Positions 51,289 to 59,659 of a stretch of DNA of 64,000 bases are shown piece by piece. The DNA is taken from positions 434,001-498,000 of the forward strand of contig CAVVPY010000001.1 of NCBI GenBank assembly GCA_963750295.1. Direction: 5' to 3'. Position numbers and translations under genes: made by a program. The notes beneath the pieces are model-generated. The model was given only the letters and a program-made list of their open reading frames with translations. It had not been told where the DNA came from and did not search any database. This DNA comes from CAVVPY01 sp963750295 (GTDB lineage: Bacteria; Actinomycetota; Actinomycetes; Mycobacteriales; Jatrophihabitantaceae). Positions within the stretch are counted from its first letter, which is position 1; every line of letters starts with the position of its first letter.

Positions 51289-52886
51289 CAGCCGGCCGCC
51301 GTCGACAGTGCCGCCGCGACCTGCGCGATGGTGAGGTAGCGCAGCGGCGCGAGGATCTTGCTGACCTGTGGCGCGAAACTCGGCGAGGACGTGAGGACGT
51401 CGCGCGTCGGACCGTCGGCGACGATCTCGCCGTCGGCGAGCACGACGACGCGATCTGCTGCTGCCGCAGCGAATTCGACGTCGTGCGTGCACAGCACCAC
51501 GCTGCGGCCGTCGTGGACGAGGTCGTCGACGACGGCGACGAGGGCGGCCTTGGCCGCGTAGTCCAGCCCGCGGGTCGGTTCGTCGAGCAGGATCACCCTC
51601 GGCCCGGCCGCCAGTTGGATCGCGAGCACGAGCGCCAGCTTCTGCCCCTCCGACAGGTCGCGCGGGTGCGTGTCGTCGGAGATGCCGGGGGCGATCCGGT
51701 CGAGCAGGGCGCGCGCGTCCGGCGCGTCGGTCGCGGCCAGCTCCGCGCCGACCGACTCCAGGTACAGCAGATCGGTCGGCGTCTGCGGGACGAGACCGAC
51801 CAGTTCGCGACCGCGTGCGGCTCCGAGCGCCTTGGGATCCCCGCCGTCGACCGACACGATTCCGGCCTGCCGTGGCCCGGAGCCCTGAAGTGCCCACAGC
51901 AGCGAGGACTTGCCGCTGCCGTTACGCCCCATCAGCGCGGTCACCTCACCGGCGTGCAGGTCGAGGTCGACCCCGCCGACCGCGACCAGGTCGCCGTAGC
52001 GCACCACGATGCCTCGCGACCGCAGCACCGTCGCCGTGTTGGCGCGGGTCGGTCGCACCGCCGGCACCGGCAGCATCGCGATCCGATCCCGCAGCGCCCC
52101 GGCGCGCCGGCGCGCGTCCCGTACCGACAGCGGGACCGGGCGCCAATGAGCCAGCCGGCCGAGTTCGACGACAGGGGGTGCGACCGGCGCGGCCGAGAAC
52201 ATCTCGGCGGGCGCACCGTCGCGAACCGTGCCGGTGCCGTCGAGCACGATGACCCGGTCGGCGTACTGCGCGACGCGCTCGAGGCGATGCTCGGCGAGCA
52301 CGACGGTCAGGCCGAGGTCGTGGACCAGCCGGGTGATCGACGCGAGGACCTCCTCCGCCGCGCCCGGGTCGAGGGCCGAGGTCGGCTCGTCGAGCACGAG
52401 CACGCGGGGGTGGGCGGTCAGGACGGCGCCGATCGCAACCCGCTGCTGCTGTCCGCCGGACAGGTCGGCGAGTGGGCAGCCACGCAGGTCGGCCAGCCCC
52501 AACACGTCCAGGGTTTCCTCGACGCGCTTGCGCATCGCAGCGGCGGGGACGGCCAATTGCTCCATGCCGTAGGCGAGTTCCTCCTCGACGGTGTCGGTGA
52601 CGAACCCGGCGAGCGGGTCCTGCCCCACGACACCGACCAGGTCGGCGAATTCGCGCGGCCGGTGCAGGGCGGTGTCACGGCCACCGACGACGACCCGGCC
52701 GGCGAGCGAGCCACCGGTGAAATGCGGGACCATGCCGTTGACCGCACCCAGCAGCGTCGACTTGCCCGTCCCGGTGCGGCCGACGACGAGGCATAGCTCG
52801 CCCTCCGCGATGTGCAGGTTGACCTCGCGCACCACCGGCGCCGGCGCGTCCGCGTAGGTGATCGTCACGTGTTCGAAGTCGATCAC
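51288..52886 (-). CDS. Fused double ECF ATPase (EcfA-EcfA' type)
   Basis: 532 residues from GTG 52886 containing two ABC ATPase modules. Module 1: Walker A VGRTGTGKSTLLGAV, signature LSGGQQQRVAIGAV, Walker B VLVLDEPTSALDPG, H-loop AEHRLE. Module 2: Walker A MGRNGSGKSSLLWAL, signature DLSEGQKLALVLA (SEGQ, an altered form), Walker B VILLDEPTRGLDY, H-loop CTHDVE. The fusion gives one gene in place of EcfA1/EcfA2. It overlaps EcfT and the S component on either side. Confidence 0.93.
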   Translation of the reverse strand: MIDFEHVTITYADAPAPVVREVNLHIAEGELCLVVGRTGTGKSTLLGAVNGMVPHFTGGSLAGRVVVGGRDTALHRPREFADLVGVVGQDPLAGFVTDTVEEELAYGMEQLAVPAAAMRKRVEETLDVLGLADLRGCPLADLSGGQQQRVAIGAVLTAHPRVLVLDEPTSALDPGAAEEVLASITRLVHDLGLTVVLAEHRLERVAQYADRVIVLDGTGTVRDGAPAEMFSAAPVAPPVVELGRLAHWRPVPLSVRDARRRAGALRDRIAMLPVPAVRPTRANTATVLRSRGIVVRYGDLVAVGGVDLDLHAGEVTALMGRNGSGKSSLLWALQGSGPRQAGIVSVDGGDPKALGAARGRELVGLVPQTPTDLLYLESVGAELAATDAPDARALLDRIAPGISDDTHPRDLSEGQKLALVLAIQLAAGPRVILLDEPTRGLDYAAKAALVAVVDDLVHDGRSVVLCTHDVEFAAAAADRVVVLADGEIVADGPTRDVLTSSPSFAPQVSKILAPLRYLTIAQVAAALSTAAG

Positions 52887-54025
52887 GCGGTGACCTCGAC
52901 CCGGACGGGGGCGACGACCGGACGTCCGGCGGTGCGTCGCGACAGCGGCGGCGCGGGAGCGAGCACGCCGGCGAGTGCAGCGATGACGATCGCGGCTGCC
53001 GGCAGCCCGGGCAGGGGCGGCCAGGCCAGCGGCGACCAGCCGGGGGCCAACGCCGCCGCGCTCGTCCCGAACCCTCCGACGAGGACGACCGCTGGGACGA
53101 TCCCGGTGGCGACCACCAGCGTCTCGGCGAGACCCCACCTGTCCGGACGGTAGGTCGTGCGCCGGGCCGAGCCGGTGCCGCCGATCAGGCCGGCGACGCA
53201 CAGGGCGACGCCGGCGATGGTCGCGAGCAGGCCCGGCCACAGCGCGGACGACCCGTCCAGCAACCCGTAGAGGCCGAGGCAGAGCAGCACGAGTCCGGCG
53301 AGCAGCGCCGCCGTGGTAGCCCGGCGGCGCGCGACACCGAGTTCGCGACGCAGGCCGTAACCGCGGGACTCCATCGCGGCGGCCAGCAGCAATGAGCGCT
53401 CGAGCGCGTCCTCGAAGACCGGAATCGCAATCGTGCGCAGCACCCGGAAACCACGCCCGTGGCCGGCGCGCAGCCGGCGGGCGCGGTTGACGCGCTGCAC
53501 GCTCTCGACCAGTTGTGGTGCGACCGAGATGGCGACGACGAGGGAGGTGGCAATCTCGTGCAGCGCGCTCGGCAGCATGCGCAGCGCCCGCTTCGGATTG
53601 GCCAGTGCATTCGCCGCGCCCACACAGCAGAGCAGGCAGCCGAGGCGCAAGCCGTCGCTGACTGCGGCGAGGATCGCCTGCACCGACACCGGACCACCGA
53701 GTTGGACGTCGGCCATCCAGTGCGGCAGCGGGATGCGCGGCATCGTGAACAGCAGGTGGTCGTGCCCGCCGACCCCGCCGCCGAACACGGCACGCAGCAC
53801 GACGCGGATCGCGATGACGACCAGCGCGAGGATGAGGAAATAGCGGAAGCCACGTGCCCACGGTGCCTCGGTGCGCCGCGCTGACACGACGAAGCCCACG
53901 ACGCCGAGCACGAGAACGAGAAGCAGTGGATTGGCCGTCTGGCTCGCGGCCACGGCCAACCCGATCGCCCACAACCACCAGGCCGCCGGATGCAGGGCGC
54001 GCGGCACTCGCCGGCCGGTGGTCAT
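52883..54025 (-). CDS. ECF transporter transmembrane component EcfT, with extended C-terminus
   Basis: 380 residues. EcfT features: AWARGFRYFLILALVVIAIRVVLR and the coupling motif AMESRGYGLRRELG (the Ala-Arg-Gly pattern that docks to the ATPase). EcfT is normally about 260-280 residues; here some 110 more follow, with extra hydrophobic helices (LAGLVLLCLGLYGLL, LVVATGIVPAVVLVGGF, GLPAAAIVIAALAGVLAP). These added helices may contact the S component or the anchored proteins encoded upstream. Four-base overlaps on both sides. Confidence 0.9.
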   Translation of the reverse strand: MTTGRRVPRALHPAAWWLWAIGLAVAASQTANPLLLVLVLGVVGFVVSARRTEAPWARGFRYFLILALVVIAIRVVLRAVFGGGVGGHDHLLFTMPRIPLPHWMADVQLGGPVSVQAILAAVSDGLRLGCLLCCVGAANALANPKRALRMLPSALHEIATSLVVAISVAPQLVESVQRVNRARRLRAGHGRGFRVLRTIAIPVFEDALERSLLLAAAMESRGYGLRRELGVARRRATTAALLAGLVLLCLGLYGLLDGSSALWPGLLATIAGVALCVAGLIGGTGSARRTTYRPDRWGLAETLVVATGIVPAVVLVGGFGTSAAALAPGWSPLAWPPLPGLPAAAIVIAALAGVLAPAPPLSRRTAGRPVVAPVRVEVTA

Positions 54026-54822
54026 GTCCGTCGCCGCCTGATGCGCAGCGCAGCCAGCCCCAGGCCGACCAACACGATCGCGACCACGAGCACCGGCACG
54101 GCGGATCGCTCGGTGTGCCGGGCCGCGCCTGCTGCCGGGGACAAGCTCGGCAGGACCGCCGAGGCCGGGACGGCGGACCGGACGGAGGGCACGCTCGGCG
54201 CCGGGCTCGTGCCGGTGGAACTGCCCCGGGGACGGGCCGTCGCCGCGCGCGCCCGGGCGGCAGGCGTTGGCCGAGCTGATCGAGAGGACGGTGCTTGTTG
54301 CGAGAACGACGGCGGCGCCGAGGACGGATGCCGGCTCGGCGACGCTGCCGGCGTGGTCGGGCGGGGCGTCGGCCGCGGCGCCGTCGTCGGGGCGCTGTCG
54401 TGGCAGATGTCGGCGTAGCGCACCGGCGGCGGTGGCGTTGCGTCGTGCGCGCCGGCCACGAACGACCAGCCCTCGACCGTCCCGGCGGCCGCCTGGTACG
54501 ACCCGGCCCCGACCGCGCTGTAGCGCCAGCCAGAACCCGTGTCGTGCCAGTACGACCAGTAGTGCGTGTCGTCGGCGTGGTGATCGGCTGGGAGGTCGTT
54601 GATCGCGACGATGACGCCGTCCGAGCGGTACGAGACGGCGGCGACGTCGTTGAGGATCTCGTCACCGGTCAGGCCGGTGTGCCATGTCACGCAGCGCGTG
54701 CCCTGGCCCGCGATCACGATCGCCACGTCGTGGGGGGCCACGGCCGCGTCCGCGGGCGGGGGAGCGCCCGCCGTCGCGCCGACGAGCAGCGCGACCAGCA
54801 TCGACGCGGCGCGACCGGTCAC
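54022..54822 (-). CDS. Secreted, membrane-anchored DUF4430-like (SCO2322-type) protein
   Basis: 266 residues. Signal peptide (1-26, ending PPADAA). The folded part (30-120) contains VAIVIAGQGTRCVTWHTGLTG, YWSYWHDTGSGWRYSAVGAG and GTVEGWSFV, a pattern I link to DUF4430, the beta domain of transcobalamin-type proteins. A long Pro/Ser/Thr/Ala region (about 135-225) would span the wall, followed by a transmembrane helix (VPVLVVAIVLVGLGLAAL) and an RIRRRRT tail. This is surface-displayed. Overlaps both neighbours by four bases. DUF4430 assignment is by eye. Confidence 0.78.
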   Translation of the reverse strand: MTGRAASMLVALLVGATAGAPPPADAAVAPHDVAIVIAGQGTRCVTWHTGLTGDEILNDVAAVSYRSDGVIVAINDLPADHHADDTHYWSYWHDTGSGWRYSAVGAGSYQAAAGTVEGWSFVAGAHDATPPPPVRYADICHDSAPTTAPRPTPRPTTPAASPSRHPSSAPPSFSQQAPSSRSARPTPAARARAATARPRGSSTGTSPAPSVPSVRSAVPASAVLPSLSPAAGAARHTERSAVPVLVVAIVLVGLGLAALRIRRRRT

Positions 54823-56330
54823 CGGCAGTGCCGCCCCCGGCGCCGGGCGGCTGCCAGCAGCACGACGCCGGCGGTGATGGCCAGCCCAGCCAGCAGGGCG
54901 AGTTCGGTCAGTTGCGCGCGGTCGGCCCCGGTGTCCGCGAGTCCGCCGGTCGGCGGCGGCGTGGTGCTGTCGACCGGGTCGGTCGCGCCGCCGGTCGGGA
55001 CGATCGTCAGCCCGGCGTGGACGCTCAGCCCGGACGACTGGCCGGTGAGGACGAGGTGGTGCCTGCCGGGGACCGTCGCCGCCGGAATCGGAACCGACAG
55101 CTCGACCCGCCCGCTCGGGTCGGCCTTCGCCACGCCCAGCCGCACCGGCGCCGAGTGCAGGTCGGCGCGCACGAGTTCACCGGCGGCAAAGCCCGTCCCG
55201 GTGACGGTGACCGACCGTCCGGCAGCGCTCGACGAGGCCGACAGCGCCGCAGCGGGGGCGAACGCCCGGGTGCCCGAGGTCAGGCCCGAGCCGGTGAGAT
55301 CCGCGAGTGAGCCGTGCGCGGCCAGCCCGGTGAGGCCCTGAGCGGTCGCGAGCACCGAGGGTGAGGTCGCCGACGTCGTGGTCGGGGTGAAGGCATGCGC
55401 GTAGCGCAGGGCACCGGCACCGGGCTGGCCCGCGGGCACCTGCTGGGCACGCAGCCACGAACGCGAGGCGGTGACGTCGGTGCCGACACCCGCCAGCGCG
55501 GCGGTCGCCAAACCGGTGGCGTTCGTGTTCGGGACGTGCTGGGCGACCCAGTAGCCACCGGTAGCGCGCTGCCCGACCAGCCAGTCCGCCGCATCGTGCA
55601 GGGCGCTCGGGTGCCCGCCTGCTGCGGCGAGGGCCATCACGGCGTACGAGGTGGCGTCCACATCTGCCGACCCGGACCCACACGGGTCGGTGCCACTGGT
55701 GAATCCGCCGTCGGCACACTGCAGCGTGAGGAAGTAGTCCACCGCCTCGGCCGACGGCGCGGCAGCGCCGCCCGCACGCGCCTCGGCGAGCAGGACGAAC
55801 GACGCCGAGATGCTCGAATAGATGTTCCTGGGTGCGCCCGGGGTGCAGGTCGTGGCGTCGGCGGGGCATTCGTCGGCCTTGAGCGCGGCGAGCAGATCGT
55901 GGCCGCCGAAGTCGGTGGTCGAGCGCCCGGCCACCTGGGCGGCGACGGCGGTCTTGGCGATCGACCCGTCGTACGGGCCGTAATTGGTGCCGCTCAGATC
56001 GGCGTACTCGTCCAGGTGCGCGGCAAGGTAGTCCAGCGCCGTGGCGACCTTGCTGCCACCCGTCCCCGATGCCACGAGACCGAATACGGCATCGGCGTTG
56101 GCGCCGTAGTCGGCGTAGTGGGTCGAGCCGTACTTCGACTCGAAGTGGTCACCGTCCGGTTGGGGAAGGTGCGTCGCGGACGCCACGAACTGGGTGGCGA
56201 GCCAGCCGGCGGCCGCCTGGATGCGGTCGACAGTCGGGGCGGTGGCGCCAGCGGTTGCGGTGCCGGCGAGCGGGCCGAGCACCGCGGCCAGGACGACGGC
56301 GGCGGCGAGCCGGCGGGTGGGATGCGGCAT
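54819..56330 (-). CDS. Secreted alpha/alpha-barrel (prenyltransferase/squalene-oxidase repeat) protein with LADTG sorting signal
   Basis: 503 residues from ATG 56330. Signal peptide (1-28, ending GTATAGA). Residues about 35-340 hold helical repeats: QAAAGWLATQFVASAT, LDYLAAHLDEYADL, AVDYFLTLQCADGGFTSG and LHDAADWLVGQRATGGYW. An Ig-like region follows (SVTVTGTGFAAGELVRADLHSA). The C-terminus is a sorting signal: LADTG, a hydrophobic stretch and ARRRGRHCR, fitting class E sortase (LAxTG). The fold is that of the transcobalamin alpha domain. The cobalamin riboswitch leads into this first gene of the operon. Confidence 0.85.
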   Translation of the reverse strand: MPHPTRRLAAAVVLAAVLGPLAGTATAGATAPTVDRIQAAAGWLATQFVASATHLPQPDGDHFESKYGSTHYADYGANADAVFGLVASGTGGSKVATALDYLAAHLDEYADLSGTNYGPYDGSIAKTAVAAQVAGRSTTDFGGHDLLAALKADECPADATTCTPGAPRNIYSSISASFVLLAEARAGGAAAPSAEAVDYFLTLQCADGGFTSGTDPCGSGSADVDATSYAVMALAAAGGHPSALHDAADWLVGQRATGGYWVAQHVPNTNATGLATAALAGVGTDVTASRSWLRAQQVPAGQPGAGALRYAHAFTPTTTSATSPSVLATAQGLTGLAAHGSLADLTGSGLTSGTRAFAPAAALSASSSAAGRSVTVTGTGFAAGELVRADLHSAPVRLGVAKADPSGRVELSVPIPAATVPGRHHLVLTGQSSGLSVHAGLTIVPTGGATDPVDSTTPPPTGGLADTGADRAQLTELALLAGLAITAGVVLLAAARRRGRHCR

Positions 56331-56443
56331 GACGGGGGCCTCGGGCTTCCGGTCCGCGCCGTCGAAGCCCCGAACCGTCCCGAGGAGTGAGCCTCGCCGA
56401 GGACGACCGGAACCCCTGCCGCAGACCACGACGACAATGTGGA

Positions 56444-56556
56444 GTGTCTGCCGAATCCAGGTATTCCGACTCATCCGCCTGAGCGGACCTACGGTTGCGG
56501 GTCAGTGCCGGAATCGGACCGGCTTCCCCTGGGAACGGCGTGCAGGAGCCATGTGA
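56444..56556 (-). ncRNA. Cobalamin (B12) riboswitch
   Basis: On the minus strand, GGGGAAGCCGGTCCGATTCCGG (56530 to 56509, quoted in part: GGGGAAGCCGG then ATTCCGGCACTG) is the conserved cobalamin core, continuing into GACCCGCAACCGTAG. The B12 box follows as GAGTCGGAATACCTG (56472 to 56458). All main conserved blocks are in order. An imperfect arm GCTCCTGCACGCCG lies upstream. Downstream, GGGCTTC/GAAGCCC (56343-56349 with 56364-56370) can form a helix just before the ribosome-binding region of the first gene, a plausible expression platform. Ends are approximate. Confidence 0.92.
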
Positions 56557-56591
56557 CCACAGTGGGCCGAGCAGGGTCAACCGGGGCGGGG

Positions 56592-57616
56592 CTAGGCCAC
56601 ATCGCCGGCGGGCCAGTGGGTGACCACCAGCCGCCGAGGTCTGCGAAAGCTGATGTTCGGATGGAACGGGATCCGCTGCTGGGGCAGTGCCAGCGTCGGG
56701 AACCGCGCGGCCAGTCGCTCGACGGCGATCGTCGCCTCGAGCCGGCCGAGCGCGGCCCCCAGGCACAGGTGGATGCTGCGGCCGCCGAATGCCAGATGGG
56801 ACTTCGCGTTCGGCCGGTCGAGATCGAAGGTGTCGGGGTGGTCGAACACGCTCGAATCGCGCCCCGCGGCGGCGAGCCAGAGGAACAGCTTGGCACCCGG
56901 GGGCAGGTCGACGCCGCCGATCCGCACCGGCCGGGTGGTGACGCGACGCCAGACGGGAACGGACGGGTCGAAGCGCAACGTCTCTTCGACGGCGGCCGGC
57001 ACGAGGGCCGGGGCGGCAACGACGCGCGCCCATCGGGTGGGCTGCTCGAGTAGTCGCCGCACCGTGTTGCCGATCAGGTAGTTCGTCGTCTCGTGCCCGG
57101 CGAAGGACAGCGAGAACAGGATCGAGGCGATGTCGTCCGGGCTGAGCCGCTGCTCGTCCGGAGCGGGACGGCCCCAGGCCAATGCTGCGCGGGAGCCACA
57201 CCAGCCCCGCAGTCGTGGGTAGTCCTCGCGCGGGACGCCCATCAACGAGAAGATCGTGTCCGCCGGCAGGGGGGAAGCACAATGCCTCGACCAGGTCGAA
57301 GGACGCGGCGCCGCTCACGGCGTCGAGCAGTGCGTCCACGCGGGCGCGGATCTCCGGTTCCATCGCGTGCACCCGGGATGCCGTGAACGCCCGGGTCGCG
57401 GGGCGGCGCAACCTCGTGTGTCTCGCTGTCGTGGAACACCTCGGCGATGTCGGCGTGCCGGGTGAGGATGTAGTAGTCGATGGCCGGCGCGTAGAAGAGG
57501 GGCCGGGCCTCGATCGGCAGGCTCGACCACGCGGCGAACGGATCGGCGAGGTAGCCCGGAGCGAGTGGGTCGAAGTCGGGTTGCACCGGGCAGCCGGTGA
57601 CGGCAGTCACGACCAT
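56592..57616 (-). pseudogene. Decayed cytochrome P450
   Basis: P450 pieces occur in three frames. N-terminus (57616 to about 57410): YLADPFAAWSSLPIEARPLF. Middle: RRPATRAFTASRVHAMEPEI. C-terminus (from about 57270): LMGVPREDYPRL, LSFAGHETTNYLIGNTV and EETLRFDP. One frameshift is a six-base C run (57269-57274 as G) where five would restore FPLPADTIF. About 40 residues are missing between the N-terminal piece and RRPATR, and about 40 more between WGRPAPDEQ and RLSPDD, so this is true decay rather than one sequencing error. The heme loop reads FGGRSIHLCLG, one residue longer than usual. Confidence 0.88.
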
Positions 57617-57725
57617 CAGTGCACACGTCCGGGCGTGCGGTGTCTACCGCCCACGGTCCACGACGTTCGTGAATCGAAATATGCGCGGGAAGTGTTTGGC
57701 CGGGACGGACAGGCACACTGGGCAG

Positions 57726-58934
57726 GTGCCGGGCCTGCAGCTAGCGACGAAGCCGAGTAGATGGCCGAGATTTTCCAGCACCCTGCGGTCCACGGCGGTC
57801 ACCGCGCGGGTGGGCAGGTTGCTCGGCATCGCGTTCGGGATCTGCTTCGTCACCGGGTTATTGAGCCATTACCAGTACCACCCGTGGTCGTGGCTACCCG
57901 AACCGGCGAGCCCGATCTGGGGCTACCGGCTCACCCAGGGCCTGCACGTGTTGACCGGTACCGCGGCCATCCCGCTGCTGCTGCTCAAGCTGTGGTCGGT
58001 CTACCCGAACCTGTTCCGCTGGCCGCCCGTCCGGTCGGTCCTGCAAGCGTTGGAGCGGCTCTCGGTCGCGTTGCTCGTGTCGAGCGCGCTGGTGCAGTTG
58101 TTCACGGGGTTCTTCAACGCGCTGAACTGGTACCCGTGGTCGTGGGACTTCGTCCCCGTCCACCGATTCCTCGCCTACGTGGTGATCGGCTCGATCCTGC
58201 TGCACATCGCGGTCAAGTTGCCAGACATCAAGTACGGCCTGAGCGTCAAGGTGGCCGACGGTGACGTGCTGACCGAAGTGCCATGGAGTGAGAACCCGCA
58301 GGCGCACAGCAATGCCGGGCCGCTGCCCGCGCCACCCACCCCGGCGCTGTCGCGGCGTGGGGTGATGCTCGCGGCCGGCGCCGGCATCGGGCTGGTCGCG
58401 GTGACTGCGGCGGGGCAGACGGTGACGCCGCTGCGATCCCTGGGACTGCTCGCGATCCGGCAGTCGAACAAGGGTCCGCAAGGAGTGCCGGTGAACCGCA
58501 CCGCCGCGCAGGCGCAGGTCCTGACCCTCGCGCGCTCACCGTCCTGGACCCTGCTCGTCAGCGGCCCCACCGGGTCGTACGCCCTGAGCCTGGCCGATAT
58601 CGAGGCGATGGCCGAGCACGAGCAACACTTCCCGATCTCGTGCGTCGAAGGGTGGAGCGTCGGCGCGCAGTGGCGGGGGCTGAAGCTGCTCGACCTCGTC
58701 ACGCGCGCCGGGGGCCATTCGGATTCACGGGTGCGGGTGCAGTCGCTCGAGCCGCGGGGTTCGTACAACGCCTCGTATGTGGACGGCCCCCAGGTCTCGC
58801 ACGCGCTGCTCGCCACGCACCTCAACGGTGAACGACTCGACATCGACCACGGCTACCCGCTGCGACTCATCGCACCGAACCGGGCCGGCGTGCTGAACAC
58901 GAAGTGGCTCAACCGGATCGACGTGCTCGGATGA
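57726..58934 (+). CDS. Membrane molybdopterin oxidoreductase (cytochrome b-like plus sulfite-oxidase fold)
   Basis: 402 residues from GTG 57726. The N-terminal 190 residues are a four-helix membrane part with heme-ligand-like histidines: GLLSHYQYHPW, QGLHVLTG, FVPVHRFLAYV and LLHIAVKLPD. A linker leads to a fifth helix that starts SRRGVMLAAGAGIG, a Tat-like twin Arg. The rest is a sulfite-oxidase-type domain with Moco-ligand Cys in FPISCVEGWSV, and YPLRLIAPN and LNTKWLNRI at the end. Electrons could move from this extracytoplasmic site to heme b. It overlaps the next gene by four bases. Confidence 0.85.
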   Translation: MPGLQLATKPSRWPRFSSTLRSTAVTARVGRLLGIAFGICFVTGLLSHYQYHPWSWLPEPASPIWGYRLTQGLHVLTGTAAIPLLLLKLWSVYPNLFRWPPVRSVLQALERLSVALLVSSALVQLFTGFFNALNWYPWSWDFVPVHRFLAYVVIGSILLHIAVKLPDIKYGLSVKVADGDVLTEVPWSENPQAHSNAGPLPAPPTPALSRRGVMLAAGAGIGLVAVTAAGQTVTPLRSLGLLAIRQSNKGPQGVPVNRTAAQAQVLTLARSPSWTLLVSGPTGSYALSLADIEAMAEHEQHFPISCVEGWSVGAQWRGLKLLDLVTRAGGHSDSRVRVQSLEPRGSYNASYVDGPQVSHALLATHLNGERLDIDHGYPLRLIAPNRAGVLNTKWLNRIDVLG

Positions 58935-59398
58935 GCGGCACGCGAATCGCGCTGGGCGCGGCCGGATTGCTGCTCATGGGCTTCGGTGCGTTCCGGTTCG
59001 TCACCGAGATCCCGGTGTACGACCTCGTCGTCCTCGCGTTGTGGCTCATCGGTGCGCTGGTGATCCACGACGGGATTTTGTCGCCGATCGTGATCGGGGT
59101 GGGGGTCGCGCTGACGCGGCTGCCCGTCCGCGCACGGCGCTACGTGCAAGCCGCGCTGATCGCCGGCGGGTCGGTCACGGTGATCGCGATCCCGATGATC
59201 TATCGCGAAGACACCCAGCCGCCGAACAAGGCCATCCTGCTGCAGAATTTCGCCGCCAACCTGTCGGTGCTGCTCGGGCTGATCGCGGCGGTGACCCTGG
59301 TGCTGTACGCGCTGCGCGTGGCCCGGGACGGGACGGGTTCCCGTCCTACGGCGGCACACGAAGCCAACGCTGCCGGACCGCGGCCGGGATCTGAGTAA
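58931..59398 (+). CDS. Small membrane protein coupled to the molybdopterin enzyme
   Basis: 155 residues, ATG 58931 overlapping the upstream stop (ATGA). Four hydrophobic segments: IALGAAGLLLMGFGAFRFV, YDLVVLALWLIGALVIHDGI, AALIAGGSVTVIAIPMIY and NLSVLLGLIAAVTLVLYAL. No catalytic motif. Translational coupling to the Moco protein suggests an assembly or subunit role. A terminator follows nine bases after the stop. Confidence 0.75.
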   Translation: MSGTRIALGAAGLLLMGFGAFRFVTEIPVYDLVVLALWLIGALVIHDGILSPIVIGVGVALTRLPVRARRYVQAALIAGGSVTVIAIPMIYREDTQPPNKAILLQNFAANLSVLLGLIAAVTLVLYALRVARDGTGSRPTAAHEANAAGPRPGSE

Positions 59399-59406
59399 CA
59401 CCACGA

Positions 59407-59433
59407 ACGGGCCCTCGATGATCGAGGGCCCGT
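59407..59433. terminator. Strong bidirectional terminator hairpin
   Basis: ACGGGCCCTCGAT (59407-59419) is the perfect complement of ATCGAGGGCCCGT (59421-59433), with one base between. It sits between converging genes and probably terminates both. Confidence 0.85.
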
Positions 59434-59455
59434 CCTGGCGTTCGTCTATTGCGAC

Positions 59456-59659
59456 CTACTCGTCGAGCGCGTCCTGCTCCTTCTCGAGCGCATCGGCCTT
59501 CTTCTCGTGGGCCTGCGCCTCGGCGCGCTGCTCGTTCTCCTTGGTCTCCTGCTCGCCCTTGGTCTGCTGGGCGTCGCCTTCGGCCTGGAGCTTGTCGTCG
59601 CCGGTCAGATCGCCGGCCTTTTCCTTGATGGTGCCTTTGATGTTCTCGCCGATGCCCAT
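59456..59659 (-). CDS. CsbD family stress protein
   Basis: 67 residues. MGIGENIKGTIKEKAGDLTG is the CsbD opening, followed by DDKLQAEGDAQQTKG and a Glu/Ala/Lys-rich coiled tail. CsbD proteins are small, abundant, hydrophilic and commonly under general stress sigma factors. The start overlaps the previous gene's stop by one base or so (59659). Function in molecular terms is unknown. Confidence 0.9.
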   Translation of the reverse strand: MGIGENIKGTIKEKAGDLTGDDKLQAEGDAQQTKGEQETKENEQRAEAQAHEKKADALEKEQDALDE

